Below are positions 8,801 through 18,095 of a stretch of DNA of 52,490 nt, one piece after another. Numbering within the stretch: position 1 is the stretch's first letter; each line of letters opens with the position of its first letter. The position numbers and the translations under genes were made by a program. The stretch is taken from assembly GCA_009780025.1 (NCBI GenBank), contig WRAV01000012.1:1-52490 (forward strand). Reading direction: 5' to 3'. Under the pieces are notes generated by a model, which ran no database searches, had not been told where the DNA came from, and saw nothing but the letters and a program-made list of their open reading frames with translations. The stretch is from Oscillospiraceae bacterium. Its GTDB lineage: Bacteria > Bacillota > Clostridia > Oscillospirales > Ruminococcaceae.

Positions 8801-9821
8801 GAACAGCCTCCGCTTCGGTGTTGTACTCGTTTTTAAGGCAGGCCAGCCCCTCGGTTATCTTGGTTATCATATCGCTCTCCACCATTATACGGGCTTGGCG
8901 GACAGCGTTTTTGAATGCGTTAGCGTTCGAAGAGCCGTGGGCTTTTATCAGCGGCTTGCGCAGGCCCAGCAGCGGTGCGCCGCCGTGCTCGGTGTAGTCC
9001 ATCGATGCTTTTAGACGAGTAAGCCCCGTCCTTATCAGAATGCCCGCGAACTTGGTTTTGGTGTTCTTAAGCAGGATACGCTTGAACTCCGCAGCCATCC
9101 ATTTGCCCATGCCTTCGGTCAGCTTGAGTGCCACATTGCCGGTAAAGCCATCGCAAACAGCCACGTCGCAGCCTCCCAACGGCAGCTCTCTGGCCTCTAC
9201 GTTCCCGATAAAGTTTACCGGGCTCTCGCTGAGCAGCGCGCCGGCCTCAATTTGCAATGCCTGGCCCTTACCGGCTTCGGTACCTATGTTCAAAACACCC
9301 ACCCGTGGGGCGGTAATACCCAGCACGTTTTCCATGTAGGCACTGCCCATAATGCCGAACTGCTGGAGCATCTCGGGGCGGCACTCGGCGTTAGCCCCGC
9401 AGTCTATAAGCAGGTAGCAGCCCTTCGCGTTGGGGATAACCACCGCCAGCGCACTCCGCCTAATGCCCCGCAAGCGCTTGACAATAATCGAGCCACCCAT
9501 GGCCATCGCTCCGGTGTTCCCGGCGGTGACAAATGCCTGGCCCTGCCCATCGGCCAGCAGCTTCATCCCTACCGCCATTGAGCTGCCTGTGTACTCGCTG
9601 AGTATCAGGTTAGGGTCGGCATCCATCGGGATTACCTGCGCAGCGGACACAATGCTCATCCCCTCAAGGCTGAGCTTATTTTGCTCGGCTGCCGCGCGTA
9701 TTTCGGCCTCGTTGCCGCATAGGGTTATGTTCACGCCATACTCTTTCACGGCCAGGGCCGCCCCTTTTATCACCTCGGTGGGGGCGTGGTCGCCGCCATG
9801 GGCGTCCATGATTATGTTCAT
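8790..9821 (-). CDS. plsX: Phosphate acyltransferase PlsX
   Basis: PlsX converts acyl-ACP and phosphate to acyl-phosphate, the first step of the PlsX/PlsY phospholipid route, at the inner face of the membrane. The 343-residue protein has the typical [11 protein letters not shown] terminus, the TGNTGA motif and [10 protein letters not shown]. The ATG at 9821 has GGAG six bases upstream; an in-frame TTG 12 bases earlier is rejected because it overlaps that site. The stop overlaps rnc. Confidence 0.95.
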   Translation of the reverse strand: MNIIMDAHGGDHAPTEVIKGAALAVKEYGVNITLCGNEAEIRAAAEQNKLSLEGMSIVSAAQVIPMDADPNLILSEYTGSSMAVGMKLLADGQGQAFVTAGNTGAMAMGGSIIVKRLRGIRRSALAVVIPNAKGCYLLIDCGANAECRPEMLQQFGIMGSAYMENVLGITAPRVGVLNIGTEAGKGQALQIEAGALLSESPVNFIGNVEARELPLGGCDVAVCDGFTGNVALKLTEGMGKWMAAEFKRILLKNTKTKFAGILIRTGLTRLKASMDYTEHGGAPLLGLRKPLIKAHGSSNANAFKNAVRQARIMVESDMITKITEGLACLKNEYNTEAEAVHEQ

Positions 9822-9850
9822 GCGCGTCTCCAATCGGGAAATATTATGGT

Positions 9851-11155
9851 CTATCCAAGTGCGGATTTTAGCGCTTGTAATGCCCTCTCGGCCAATGCTT
9901 CGTACCGTTCCTGCTTGCTTTTGATCCTAACCTCCAGCGAAGGCAGCAGACCCATACTCGCACCCATCGGCTGAAAGTTCGTAACGCTCTCATCGGCGAT
10001 GTAACTGCTCAGCGCACCCAGCATAGTCGTGGGCGGCAGCTCAAGCACCGGCCGACCGGTAAGGCGGCGAGCTAGCTGCCCAGCAGCCAGGATTCCGCTG
10101 GCGGCACTCTCCATGTAGCCTTCCACTCCGGTCAGCTGTCCGGCAAAACAGAGCAGCGGTTGCTCACGCAGTGCAAAAGTTCTGTCCAGCAGCCGGGGAG
10201 AATCTATGAATGTGTTGCGGTGCATCACCCCAAAGCGGGCAAACTCGGCGTTCCCAAGCCCGGGAATTAGCGAAAATACCCGTTTCTGCTCTCCAAACTT
10301 CAGATTGGTCTGGAAGCCTACCAGATTGTATAGAGTTGCCGCCGCGTTTTCCTGCCGCAATTGAACTACTGCCCATGGGCGTCTGCCGGTGCGCGGGTCG
10401 GTCAGTCCCACCGGCTTGAGCGGCCCAAAGCGCAGGGCGTCTTTGCCCCGCCCGGCCAGCACCTCGACAGGCATACAGCCCTCGTAAAACTTGGCACCGT
10501 CCCCTTCAAAGTCTTTTAGCGGTGCTCGCTCGCCGGCAACCAACTGCTCCCAGAAATGCTCGTATTCCTCCTGATTCATCGGGCAGTTGAGGTAGTCTTC
10601 GCCGCCACGGCCGTACCGTGCCGCAGGGAAAGCGATAGATTTGTCAATCGAGCCCGCCGTTACTATAGGCGCGGCCGCGTCATAAAAGCTTAGATGTGCC
10701 CGGCCCAGCCTCTGACCGATTGCCTGGCTCAGCGCCGGAGAGGTCAGCGGACCGGTGGCTATAATCACCGGTGGGTCGGGTAGTGCGGTCACTTCCTCCC
10801 GCACAAGTCGGATGTTCTGATGCCCCTCTATAACCTGGGTAGTCAGCCGGGAGAACTCGTCTCTATCCACAGCCAGCGCCCCGCCAGCGGGAACCGCGCA
10901 GCGCTCGGCTATCTCCAGCAGCAGGCTGCCCATCAGGCGCATTTCCGCTTTCAGTAGCCCGGCTGCAGTGCCCACCCGCGCTGCCTTTAGTGAGTTTGAG
11001 CAAACAAGCTCAGCAAGGCTGTCCATCTGATGGGCAGGGGATTTCGCAATTGGCTTCATCTCGTATAGCGTAACAGCAAAGCCTAGGTCAGCTAAACGAT
11101 AGGCGGCTTCGCAGCCGGCAAGACCTCCACCTACCACAGTTACCGACTTATTCAT
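9851..11155 (-). CDS. trmFO: tRNA m5U54 methyltransferase TrmFO
   Basis: TrmFO is the folate- and FAD-dependent enzyme that makes ribothymidine at position 54 of tRNA. The 434-residue protein starts with the FAD-binding VVGGGLAGCEAAYRLAD. The family-typical segments KSPAHQMDSLAELVCSNSLK, FYDAAAPIV, YLNCPMNQEEY and LCFAGQLTGVEGYMESAASG follow. Its start overlaps the stop of topA by 8 bp, the usual Firmicutes arrangement, so it is co-transcribed with topA. Confidence 0.96.
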   Translation of the reverse strand: MNKSVTVVGGGLAGCEAAYRLADLGFAVTLYEMKPIAKSPAHQMDSLAELVCSNSLKAARVGTAAGLLKAEMRLMGSLLLEIAERCAVPAGGALAVDRDEFSRLTTQVIEGHQNIRLVREEVTALPDPPVIIATGPLTSPALSQAIGQRLGRAHLSFYDAAAPIVTAGSIDKSIAFPAARYGRGGEDYLNCPMNQEEYEHFWEQLVAGERAPLKDFEGDGAKFYEGCMPVEVLAGRGKDALRFGPLKPVGLTDPRTGRRPWAVVQLRQENAAATLYNLVGFQTNLKFGEQKRVFSLIPGLGNAEFARFGVMHRNTFIDSPRLLDRTFALREQPLLCFAGQLTGVEGYMESAASGILAAGQLARRLTGRPVLELPPTTMLGALSSYIADESVTNFQPMGASMGLLPSLEVRIKSKQERYEALAERALQALKSALG

Positions 11156-13256
11156 CTTCTGTGCTGGCTTTCTTCTCTATCGGCTTCTCGAAACCGCAGC
11201 CCTCTTTGAGACAGTGGATTTTTCCGCCGCGGCCCATCTTGCGGAAGAGTGTAGCGCTGCATTTGGGGCAGGGTTCGGGGGTTGGCTTATCCCAGGTCAT
11301 AAAGTTGCAATCGGGGTAGCCCTCGCAACCGAAGAAGCCCTTACCGTTCTTGCTCTTTTTGGCCAGCACTTTCTTGCCGCAGACCGGGCAGTTTCCGCCG
11401 GTCTCCTGTACGATCTTCTTGGTATTGCGACATTCCGGGAAGCCGGGGCAGGCCAGGAATTTGCCGAACCGGCCCAGCTTGATTACCATGTTCTTGCCGC
11501 AAAGGTCGCAGACAACGTCGGTGGCTTCGTCCGGCACTTTGACCCGGGTGCCCTCCATGTTTTTCTCGGCGGTCTCAAGAGTAGAGGCAAACTCGGTGTA
11601 AAATTCATCCAGCAGGCGAATCCAATCGGTTTTGCCCTCTTCCACTTGGTCGAGCTTTTCCTCCATGTTGGCGGTGAAGTCGGCATCCACAATGCTCTGG
11701 AACTGCTCTTCCATCAGCTTGGTGGTCACTTCCCCAAGGCCGGTTGGCAGCAGCTGCTTTTTCTCCCGCTCGACATAGCCGCGATTGATTATGGTCGTAA
11801 TCGTCGGCGCGTAGGTAGAGGGCCGGCCGATGCCGTTCTCCTCCAGCGTCTTTATCAGCGAGGCCTCGGTGTATCGCGGCGGAGGCTGAGTGAAGTGCTG
11901 GTTGGGGGTGAGCTGTTTAACGTCCAGCACCTCGCCCTTCTCGAATTCGGGCAGGGCCTCGGGGCGCTCGCCCTCTTGGCCTTCGTCCACCTCAACTTCA
12001 TAGAGCTTGGTGTAGCCGTCAAACTTTACCGTAAACCCGGAGGCGGTAAAGGTGTACTCACCCGCCGCAATCTTGACCGAGACAGCGTCTAACAAGCAGG
12101 TCTCCATCTGGCAAGCGATAAAGCGCTCCCAGACCAGCTTGTAGATTTTGTATTGGTCGAGTGTAAGACTGGCTTTAACCTGCGCCGGAGACAGCGAAGG
12201 CATAGACGGCCGGATACACTCGTGGCCGTCCTGAGAGCCCTTCTTGGACTTATACACTCGCGGGGAGGCAGGCAGGTACTGCTTCCCGTAAGTTTTCTCA
12301 ATGTAGTCGGTAGCTTCGGCAATCGCCTCGGCCGAGATGCGCAACGAGTCGGTACGCATATAGGTGATTAGACCTACCGCGCCGTGCCCCTGCACGTCTA
12401 CACCCTCATAGAGCTCTTGGGCGGCCTTCATTGTCCTCCGCGCCTGGAAGCCCATCTTCTTGGAGGCCTCCTGCTGGAGGGTGGATGTAATAAACGGCGG
12501 TGCGGGTGACTTCTTGCGCACACTCTTCTTGACTTCCGCTATGGTAAAGTCCTTGCCCTCAACTTCGGAGAGAATCTGCTTGGCAGTCGCCTCGTCACCA
12601 ATCTCTATCTTCTTCCCACCCTTGGAATGGAGCTTAGCGGCGAAAGTTTTCTTCTTTTTGGCTTGAGCTAGGGCGGCATCAATAGACCAGTACTCCACAC
12701 TCTTGAAGCTTTTGATTTCCTCTTCCCTATCCACAATCAGGCGAACGCAGACGCTCTGCACTCGCCCGGCAGAAAGCCCCCGGCGCACTTTACGCCAGAG
12801 AAAAGGGCTGAGCTTGTAGCCGACTATACGGTCAAGCACCCGTCTTGCCTGTTGGGCGTTGACAAGGTCTTGGTCAATCTGGCGGGGGTTACTCATCCCC
12901 TCGTTGACGCCGGCTTTGGTAATTTCGTTAAAGGTCACGCGGTTCATGTCCTGGGGGTCCAGGTTCATTAGAGCCGCCAAATGCCAGGAGATAGCCTCGC
13001 CCTCGCGATCAGGGTCAGTCGCGAGGTAGACCTTTTCGCTCTTCTTCGCTTCCTTCTTGAGCGTTTTTACAAGCGCAGCCTTCCCCTCAATCTCGATGTA
13101 TTGGGGGGTGTAACCGTTTTCTAGGTCAATACCAAACTTGGACTTGGGCAGGTCGCGTATATGACCGTTGGAGGCCAAAACTTCGTAGTCGGCCCCCAGA
13201 TATTTTTGGATAGTCTTCGCCTTGGCGGGCGACTCCACAATGACTAGCTTAGACAT
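11148..13256 (-). CDS. topA: DNA topoisomerase I
   Basis: This type IA topoisomerase relaxes negative supercoils. The 702-residue protein has an N-terminal Toprim domain with DPDREGE (81-87), the active-site Tyr299 in GLITYMRTDS, and three C-terminal zinc-ribbon modules of the C-x2-C...C-x4/5-C type. The ATG has GGAGG seven bases upstream. It begins an operon with trmFO; a gap of about 100 bp separates it from dprA, which is also on the minus strand. Confidence 0.97.
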   Translation of the reverse strand: MSKLVIVESPAKAKTIQKYLGADYEVLASNGHIRDLPKSKFGIDLENGYTPQYIEIEGKAALVKTLKKEAKKSEKVYLATDPDREGEAISWHLAALMNLDPQDMNRVTFNEITKAGVNEGMSNPRQIDQDLVNAQQARRVLDRIVGYKLSPFLWRKVRRGLSAGRVQSVCVRLIVDREEEIKSFKSVEYWSIDAALAQAKKKKTFAAKLHSKGGKKIEIGDEATAKQILSEVEGKDFTIAEVKKSVRKKSPAPPFITSTLQQEASKKMGFQARRTMKAAQELYEGVDVQGHGAVGLITYMRTDSLRISAEAIAEATDYIEKTYGKQYLPASPRVYKSKKGSQDGHECIRPSMPSLSPAQVKASLTLDQYKIYKLVWERFIACQMETCLLDAVSVKIAAGEYTFTASGFTVKFDGYTKLYEVEVDEGQEGERPEALPEFEKGEVLDVKQLTPNQHFTQPPPRYTEASLIKTLEENGIGRPSTYAPTITTIINRGYVEREKKQLLPTGLGEVTTKLMEEQFQSIVDADFTANMEEKLDQVEEGKTDWIRLLDEFYTEFASTLETAEKNMEGTRVKVPDEATDVVCDLCGKNMVIKLGRFGKFLACPGFPECRNTKKIVQETGGNCPVCGKKVLAKKSKNGKGFFGCEGYPDCNFMTWDKPTPEPCPKCSATLFRKMGRGGKIHCLKEGCGFEKPIEKKASTEDE

Positions 13257-13354
13257 GTATACCTCCGTATTTATCAGATAACAAATAACATTGAAGCCAT
13301 GTGCAAATCAGGCGTTGCCTTTGTTATTTGGTATTTGCTACTTATCTTTTACAC

Positions 13355-14551
13355 TTACAGGCTAAACCGCCTGCCGGGATACCCCTTGATTAAACCATAT
13401 ATTTCTAGCTGCGTCAATGCCGATTGGATTTTGGCCAGCCCAAATTGGCACTCGTCAGCTATGGTCTCGACTGTTTTTGGCTGTGTGCCCAAAAGGGCGT
13501 AAACTTCCCGCGCTGGGCCATAAATCTCTTCGGGTAGGCTCTTGGGGGCGGGCCGCTCCGGTTTCGGCTCCGGAGTTTTATCCAGTGAGCCGGCAGGTGT
13601 TTGCACTTCCTGTGCTTTCCCATCCCTCGCCGGATTATACGCCGTCAGCTCCGGTATTCGCTCAGGGCAAAGCCCTTTATAGTTTCGATGGGCAAACTCG
13701 CCCAAAATATCGTGCGCACTCTCAGTGAGCTTAGCGCCCTCTTTAAGCAGCTTATGCGTCCCTTGCTCCCGCACCGAAAATATGCTGCCGGGCACCGCAA
13801 AGACTTCCCGACTTTGCTGCAAAGCGTGGGCGGCGGTCAACAGCGATCCGCTCTTCATATCGGCTTCAACCACCAGTGTACCATCGCTCATCCCCGAAAT
13901 AAGTCGGTTGCGCATGGGGAAATTCGCCTTGAGTGCCTCGGTCCCCAATGGGTACTCGGTAAGCACCGCGCCGCTTTCCACAAGGTTGCGCTTGAGCTGG
14001 GCACTGCCGCTGGGGTAGTCGACATCTATCCCACAGCCCAGAATGCCTATGCTTTTGCCGCCGGCCTTTAGGGCCGCCGTGTGGCAAATTGTATCTATCC
14101 CCTTGGCGAGACCACTGACCACAACGGCACCGCAAGCGGCAAGCTCCTGCGCTATTTTGCGCCCAACATCCCGTCCGTATTCGGTAAAGTTCCGCGTACC
14201 CACCATGGCGATAACCAGTGTTCCCTGCAGGCAGGTAAGGTCGCCCTTAACATAAAGCGCCGCCGGCTTAGCGTGGATATTTTGCAGCAGAGGCGGGTAG
14301 AACGGGTGGTCGGGTGTTATTATCTCGCAGCCTTTACTAAGGGTGCGGCGCTTGATCTCCTCGGCTGTGCGCAGGGCCGGCTGCCAGGCCATGAGCTCAT
14401 CCTCTTTGAGCATGGAGAGCACCTGGCCGCGCGCTTCAATCCCCCGCAGAATATCGGCGGGATCGGGGAAATATTCCAAAATCTGGTGAGAGCGGCGGGT
14501 GCCAATCCCCAAAAGCAGCTGGTACCAAATCCAGATTGCGCTGTCAGTCAT
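13355..14551 (-). CDS. dprA: DNA-processing protein DprA
   Basis: DprA loads RecA on incoming single-stranded DNA during transformation. The 398-residue protein has N-terminal helix-hairpin-helix-like sequence and a Rossmann-like core with VGTRNFTEYGRDVG, GLAKGIDT, GCGIDVDYP and RNRLISGMSDGTLVVEA. The C-terminal winged-helix-like tail is typical of the Smf family. The ATG at 14551 follows GGGAGG at good spacing, so an upstream in-frame start 48 bases earlier is not used. It directly follows the SpoU-type methyltransferase gene. Confidence 0.94.
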   Translation of the reverse strand: MTDSAIWIWYQLLLGIGTRRSHQILEYFPDPADILRGIEARGQVLSMLKEDELMAWQPALRTAEEIKRRTLSKGCEIITPDHPFYPPLLQNIHAKPAALYVKGDLTCLQGTLVIAMVGTRNFTEYGRDVGRKIAQELAACGAVVVSGLAKGIDTICHTAALKAGGKSIGILGCGIDVDYPSGSAQLKRNLVESGAVLTEYPLGTEALKANFPMRNRLISGMSDGTLVVEADMKSGSLLTAAHALQQSREVFAVPGSIFSVREQGTHKLLKEGAKLTESAHDILGEFAHRNYKGLCPERIPELTAYNPARDGKAQEVQTPAGSLDKTPEPKPERPAPKSLPEEIYGPAREVYALLGTQPKTVETIADECQFGLAKIQSALTQLEIYGLIKGYPGRRFSL

Positions 14552-14574
14552 GGGATACCTCCCGGTTACGATTT

Positions 14575-15366
14575 TTAATCGTACTTCATCATTTCCCAAA
14601 GCAAAATCCCTGCCGCCATTGCGGCGTTAAGGCTCTGCGTTCCGCCCTGCATGGGAATAGCAACGCTGCCGGTGCACTCGCGTACTACTTCTTCTGGCAA
14701 TCCGGCACCCTCGTTGCCGATTACTATGGCTTTTCCGCCCGACTCGCTTAGACAGGCAGGGAGGCGCGCCCCTTCTCGCAACGCAGTTGCGAAGACTTCG
14801 ATACCCACTTCACGCAGGGCCCTTATCTGCCCGTGTATGTCGTCAGTCTGCACAACCGGCAGCCTAAACACCCCACCCATCGAGGCCCTTAGGGTCTTAG
14901 GAGAGTAAAGCTCGACACACCCGCAAAGGAACGCGGCGCTCACACCCAAGGCGGCAGCTGTCCGCAGTATACCGCCCAGGTTGCCAGGGTCGCGCACCTC
15001 ATGCAGAAGCAGGTACCGCCCCCGGGAGTTCATTTCCAATGTGGCGGGTTGCGTCTGCTCCAGTATAGCGAAGACGCCTTGGGTAGTCCCCTGCTCGCTT
15101 ACGCGCTCGGCTAGGGTTTCGTCTATCCAGATAGTTTGCAGCGCCGCTTCAATGAGCGCCTTTAACTCCGGCGTTTTTTGCAAGGCCCCCGGTGTGATCA
15201 TCACACTTTGCGGGCACAGTCCGGCATCCACGGCATCCAGGCAGAGGCGGGACCCCTCAAGCACAAACAGGCCGGACTCTTCCCGGGCTTTCTTGCGCCG
15301 CAGAAGAGAGTCCAGCTGTCTTACGTGTGGGTTTTCTCGGGATCGCACCACCTGCATATCGGGCAT
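14575..15366 (-). CDS. SpoU/TrmH-family RNA 2'-O-methyltransferase
   Basis: The 263-residue protein is a SAM-dependent ribose methyltransferase of the SPOUT fold, probably acting on rRNA. It has the N-terminal substrate-binding domain (FVLEGSRLCLDA), then motif 1 LHEVRDPGNLGGILRTAAALG, motif 2 AIVIGNEGAGLPEEV and motif 3 IPMQGGTQSLNAAMAAGILLWE. It is distinct from RlmB at 49.2 kb. The gene lies between rplT and dprA, in the order common in Firmicutes. Confidence 0.92.
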   Translation of the reverse strand: MPDMQVVRSRENPHVRQLDSLLRRKKAREESGLFVLEGSRLCLDAVDAGLCPQSVMITPGALQKTPELKALIEAALQTIWIDETLAERVSEQGTTQGVFAILEQTQPATLEMNSRGRYLLLHEVRDPGNLGGILRTAAALGVSAAFLCGCVELYSPKTLRASMGGVFRLPVVQTDDIHGQIRALREVGIEVFATALREGARLPACLSESGGKAIVIGNEGAGLPEEVVRECTGSVAIPMQGGTQSLNAAMAAGILLWEMMKYD

Positions 15367-15442
15367 GTCTTGCTCCCTAGGTAAGGTTAGAGGACAGACG
15401 TCAGGAGCATCTCTGCCGGCCCAACTTCTATCCTCTGAATTT

Positions 15443-15796
15443 TTATTTTGCTGCTTTTGCCTTCTCTACCAGAGCGGTGAACGCGCTGGGGTCAGCTATG
15501 GCGATTTCGGAAAGCATTTTGCGGTTTAGGTCAATTCCGGCTTTCTTGAGCCCGTTTATAAACGTAGAGTAGTTAGCGCCGTTTAGCTTGCAGGCCGCAG
15601 AAATACGGGTAATCCACAGCTGGCGGAAGTTGCGCTTGCGCTGTTTGCGGCCAATGTAAGCGTACTGCCCAGAGCGGTAAACCGCCTGTTTAGCCATCTT
15701 AAAATGCTTGCTCTTTGAGCCGTAGTAGCCCTTAGCCAGGGTTAATATTTTCTTTCTTCTTTTGTGGGTCATCGTCGCTCTTTTTATACGAGCCAT
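15443..15796 (-). CDS. rplT: 50S ribosomal protein L20
   Basis: L20 is an early 50S assembly protein that binds 23S rRNA and, in Firmicutes, represses its own operon through the infC leader. The 117-residue protein is standard length and highly basic ([25 protein letters not shown]). GGAGG precedes the ATG. It is the third gene of infC-rpmI-rplT. Confidence 0.98.
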   Translation of the reverse strand: MARIKRATMTHKRRKKILTLAKGYYGSKSKHFKMAKQAVYRSGQYAYIGRKQRKRNFRQLWITRISAACKLNGANYSTFINGLKKAGIDLNRKMLSEIAIADPSAFTALVEKAKAAK

Positions 15797-15814
15797 AGTA
15801 GGCTTACCTCCAGT

Positions 15815-16024
15815 CTATTTGTAGGGGATCAAAAGCTTGATTGCCTTGGTGTTGGTAACGTCAACCAAGGTGCCTTTGCGCAGTCTGCGCTTGCGCTTCG
15901 CGCTCTTGCCAAAGTCCGAACTGTTCAGGTTGTGGCGCTTAAATGCGCGCGCACGCTTGATTTTGCCGGTACCGGTGACGCTAAAGCGTTTTTTTGCCCC
16001 GGAATGGGTTTTAATTTTGGGCAT
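15815..16024 (-). CDS. rpmI: 50S ribosomal protein L35
   Basis: L35 is a small basic 50S protein. The 69-residue product has the classic [19 protein letters not shown] start and is a few residues longer than the usual 65 or so. AAGGAGG precedes the ATG. It sits 18 bp upstream of rplT; a palindrome and a G-rich tract separate it from infC. Confidence 0.98.
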   Translation of the reverse strand: MPKIKTHSGAKKRFSVTGTGKIKRARAFKRHNLNSSDFGKSAKRKRRLRKGTLVDVTNTKAIKLLIPYK

Positions 16025-16061
16025 TGGGTGTTCCTCCTTATTTTTCCTTGCTCGCTCCTCC

Positions 16062-16081
16062 GGGCCAAAGGACGGCCCTAC
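16062..16081 (+). repeat. Short palindrome ending in CCCTAC between infC and rpmI
   Basis: GGGCC... and GGCCC arms followed by TAC match the family at 311, 361, 1005, 7114 and 52140. Here it lies within a ribosomal-protein operon, in the infC-rpmI spacer. Confidence 0.5.
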
Positions 16082-16114
16082 GGGCTCCGCATCATAGTTA
16101 TAAACGCAGTGAGT

Positions 16115-16137
16115 GGGTGGGTGGGTGGGTGGGTGGG
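16115..16137 (+). repeat. GGGT tandem repeat, G-quadruplex motif
   Basis: Six GGG runs separated by single T residues (16115-17, 119-121, 123-125, 127-129, 131-133, 135-137) lie on the plus strand, which is the template strand of infC-rpmI-rplT. Single-base loops make this an unusually strong predicted DNA quadruplex. Confidence 0.85.
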
Positions 16138-16179
16138 AGAGCGCCAGCCTCAGGTGAGCGTTTGATATACTGAGTTTAT

Positions 16180-16701
16180 TTATTTGGCGGGCTTGAGCGG
16201 GGTTATAAACATAACCATGCTGCGCCCTTCCATTTTGGGCAGCTTATCTATTTTGCCAAGTTCACCGAGGGCCTCGGCCACTTTTTCCATCAGGACTGTG
16301 CCTTGGTTAGAGTGCGCCATCTCCCGCCCTCTAAAGCGGATAGACACCTTGACCTTGTCGCCTGCGCCCAAAAAGGCGGTGGCGTGCTTCAGCTTGGTTT
16401 CCAGGTCGTGTTTATCGATTTTTAGGGAGAGACGGATTTCTTTGGTCTCGACTATCTTTTGGTTTTTGCGCGCCTCTTTGTCCCTTTTGGCCTGTTCAAA
16501 CTTATGCTTGCCAAAGTCCATTATCCGGCAAACCGGCGGCACACCCTGCGGGGCGATCATAACAAGGTCCAGGTTTTTTTCCGTGGCGATTTCAAGGGCA
16601 CGCGCGCTGCTCATAACCCCGAGTTGCTCGCTGTTTTCGCCCACGACGCGAATCTCTTTTTCCCTAATCTCCTCGTTGATAAGCTGTTCCTTTTTTGCGA
16701 T
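16180..16701 (-). CDS. infC: Translation initiation factor IF-3, AUC start
   Basis: IF-3 binds the 30S subunit and rejects non-canonical initiation codons. With an ATC start at 16701 the protein has 173 residues, the normal length, and begins [27 protein letters not shown] lies nine bases upstream of that ATC. An in-frame ATG at 16776 would add 25 cysteine-rich residues encoded by the leader and is rejected. Infrequent start codons such as AUU or AUC are known for infC and allow IF-3 to repress its own synthesis. The gene heads infC-rpmI-rplT. Confidence 0.9.
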   Translation of the reverse strand: MAKKEQLINEEIREKEIRVVGENSEQLGVMSSARALEIATEKNLDLVMIAPQGVPPVCRIMDFGKHKFEQAKRDKEARKNQKIVETKEIRLSLKIDKHDLETKLKHATAFLGAGDKVKVSIRFRGREMAHSNQGTVLMEKVAEALGELGKIDKLPKMEGRSMVMFITPLKPAK

Positions 16702-16882
16702 TGTAAAGCACCCCCAATTAATTAGTCGGACACGATGGCAACAAAAAAAGCAGGGCACACACTTACCGCCCCGCATACAAAAACCGGCACCGATAGCCGG
16801 CGCGCCTCTTCTGTATTGACCACGCCAGGCTCAAAAGTGGCCGGCGGGTGAGAGCGCAGGGCGCTCTGCTTTGTTGTCTTAT
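16702..16882 (-). promoter_or_regulatory. infC leader, probable L20-type attenuator
   Basis: The untranslated region of about 180 bases between promoter and infC contains a hairpin AGAGCGC/GCGCTCT (16851-16867), a CCGGC/GCCGG stem (16784-16800) followed by five U residues, and a GGGC/GCCC stem (16753-16771) followed by seven U residues. The last two look like intrinsic terminators ahead of the gene. L20-mediated attenuation of infC leaders is established in Bacillus; identity with that RNA is inferred from position and shape only. Confidence 0.65.
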
Positions 16883-16889
16883 GTAGATG

Positions 16890-16918
16890 ATTCTAGCAGA
16901 TGATTGCGGCGTTGTCAA
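16890..16918 (-). promoter_or_regulatory. Promoter of infC-rpmI-rplT
   Basis: On the minus strand a perfect -35 TTGACA (16913-16918) is followed, after exactly 17 bases, by TAGAAT (16890-16895). Confidence 0.85.
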
Positions 16919-16946
16919 GAAAAATTTGCACAGCCGGTGGGTTGCG

Positions 16947-16976
16947 TTTACATTTCCAGTACCCCCGTGATATAAT
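16947..16976 (+). promoter_or_regulatory. Promoter of the 115-residue membrane protein
   Basis: TTTACA, an 18-base spacer and a perfect TATAAT lie 35 bases before the GTG start of the next gene. Confidence 0.7.
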
Positions 16977-17011
16977 TGAGCGAAATCATTCAAGTCTTGG
17001 GGTGAGTTTCA

Positions 17012-17359
17012 GTGAAAATTGCGAAAATCATTATCGCGATAACCAGTTTCATAATATCTATTGGCCTTTTGGATGACGCAACGAGAGGCATTGGATATCC
17101 CCCTGACCCAACTATGACTTTTGCTGCGGGTACGGCAGCATTCTTTATAAGTGCGGCAAGTATTTGGGGGCTATGCTCAAAAAGTAAAAATGGCGGGATT
17201 GTTACAGCAATATTATACATAGGCGCTGTCGCCGCATGTGTTGTAGCCGCCTGGGATTTTGCAGTATACGCATCACTGGCGTTTGCAGCTTTCTTTTTAG
17301 CATGGTGCCTGAAAATTCCCGAAGAAACAAATCAAGAGGCTAGAGACAGAGATACTTAA
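17012..17359 (+). CDS. Small four-helix membrane protein, unknown function
   Basis: The 115-residue protein has no recognised family. Hydrophobic segments at about residues 4-20, 36-53, 63-80 and 83-103 suggest four transmembrane helices with a short charged C-terminal tail (PEETNQEARDRDT). The GTG start follows GGGGTGAG. It is a lone plus-strand gene with its own promoter and terminator, between the minus-strand infC and cvpA transcripts, so it is a monocistronic unit. Confidence 0.75.
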   Translation: MKIAKIIIAITSFIISIGLLDDATRGIGYPPDPTMTFAAGTAAFFISAASIWGLCSKSKNGGIVTAILYIGAVAACVVAAWDFAVYASLAFAAFFLAWCLKIPEETNQEARDRDT

Positions 17360-17390
17360 TCGCCCCTGTTTAATCGGGGCGATTTTCTTT
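17359..17390 (+). terminator. Intrinsic terminator of the small membrane-protein gene
   Basis: ATCGCCCC (17359-17366) and GGGGCGAT (17376-17383) form an 8-bp stem followed by TTTCTTTTT. Confidence 0.85.
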
Positions 17391-17407
17391 TTGCAGGCAT
17401 TCGCAGC

Positions 17408-18073
17408 CTAGCTAACCACCCGAAACATAAAACTAAACAGATACCCTCTGCCCAAATTCTCGGCGTTGACAAATGTGCCCCCACCATCCGTAATAGCTAT
17501 GTAAGTGTACGTCACCAGCGCCAGCGACCATACAATCAGCGCCGCCCAGCCAACACCCAACAGCCCGCCCAGCGCGCTGTTGATCGGCCCAACCAGAGGT
17601 ATGCGATTTACCGCGCGGAAAACCGACACCACCCGGCGGCTGATAAGCAAAAATATGATGAACAAAATGGTCGCAAAAATTACCCGCAAAAGGGCAATTA
17701 CAGGCGGGGCAACGGCACCGTCGACTGCGGTCTCAATGGCGGGGCCAAGCTCGTGGATGGCCATTGGGTCGATCGTGCTGGCCGCCGCAAATATTATCCC
17801 GGCCAGCAGAGCGGGTACAAGGCCGGCAAACCCGGTCTCCATCTGCTCGGTAAGCTGGTTGTATATGGACGTCATTATCACACTGCGCAGGAAGCGCTCG
17901 TAGATAAACACAGCCAGTGGTGCGCTCAACCAAATCGCACCTATCGCTGAGGCAGCCGCGCTCACAAGCCCGAGCACTCCTTTAACAAAGCCGCCACTGG
18001 CACACTTCGTAACCGCGATAATCAAAACAAGCAGCGCAAGCACATCAAAAATTACCCAGGTAAACTCTCCCAA
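17408..18073 (-). CDS. CvpA-family membrane protein
   Basis: The 221-residue protein resembles the CvpA (colicin V production) family, inner-membrane proteins of uncertain role in surface processes. It has four or five hydrophobic segments and a conserved glycine-rich start (SGGFVKGVLGLVSAAASAIGA), with VGPINSALGGLLGVGWA near the C terminus. The start is TTG, with AAGGAG seven bases upstream. It follows the DUF5711-like gene by 22 bp, so the two form an operon, an arrangement common in Clostridia. Confidence 0.8.
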   Translation of the reverse strand: MGEFTWVIFDVLALLVLIIAVTKCASGGFVKGVLGLVSAAASAIGAIWLSAPLAVFIYERFLRSVIMTSIYNQLTEQMETGFAGLVPALLAGIIFAAASTIDPMAIHELGPAIETAVDGAVAPPVIALLRVIFATILFIIFLLISRRVVSVFRAVNRIPLVGPINSALGGLLGVGWAALIVWSLALVTYTYIAITDGGGTFVNAENLGRGYLFSFMFRVVS

Positions 18074-18095
18074 AGTTATGCTCCTTTCCGGCGGA

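Noticed and set aside
16111-16140. Tandem GGGT units as a CRISPR-like or coding repeat
   Set aside because: The unit is four bases with no spacers; it is a simple-sequence tract.
16702-16776. ATG start giving infC 25 more residues
   Set aside because: The extra part is cysteine-rich, unlike any IF-3, and is encoded by the leader between the terminator-like hairpins and the ribosome site.
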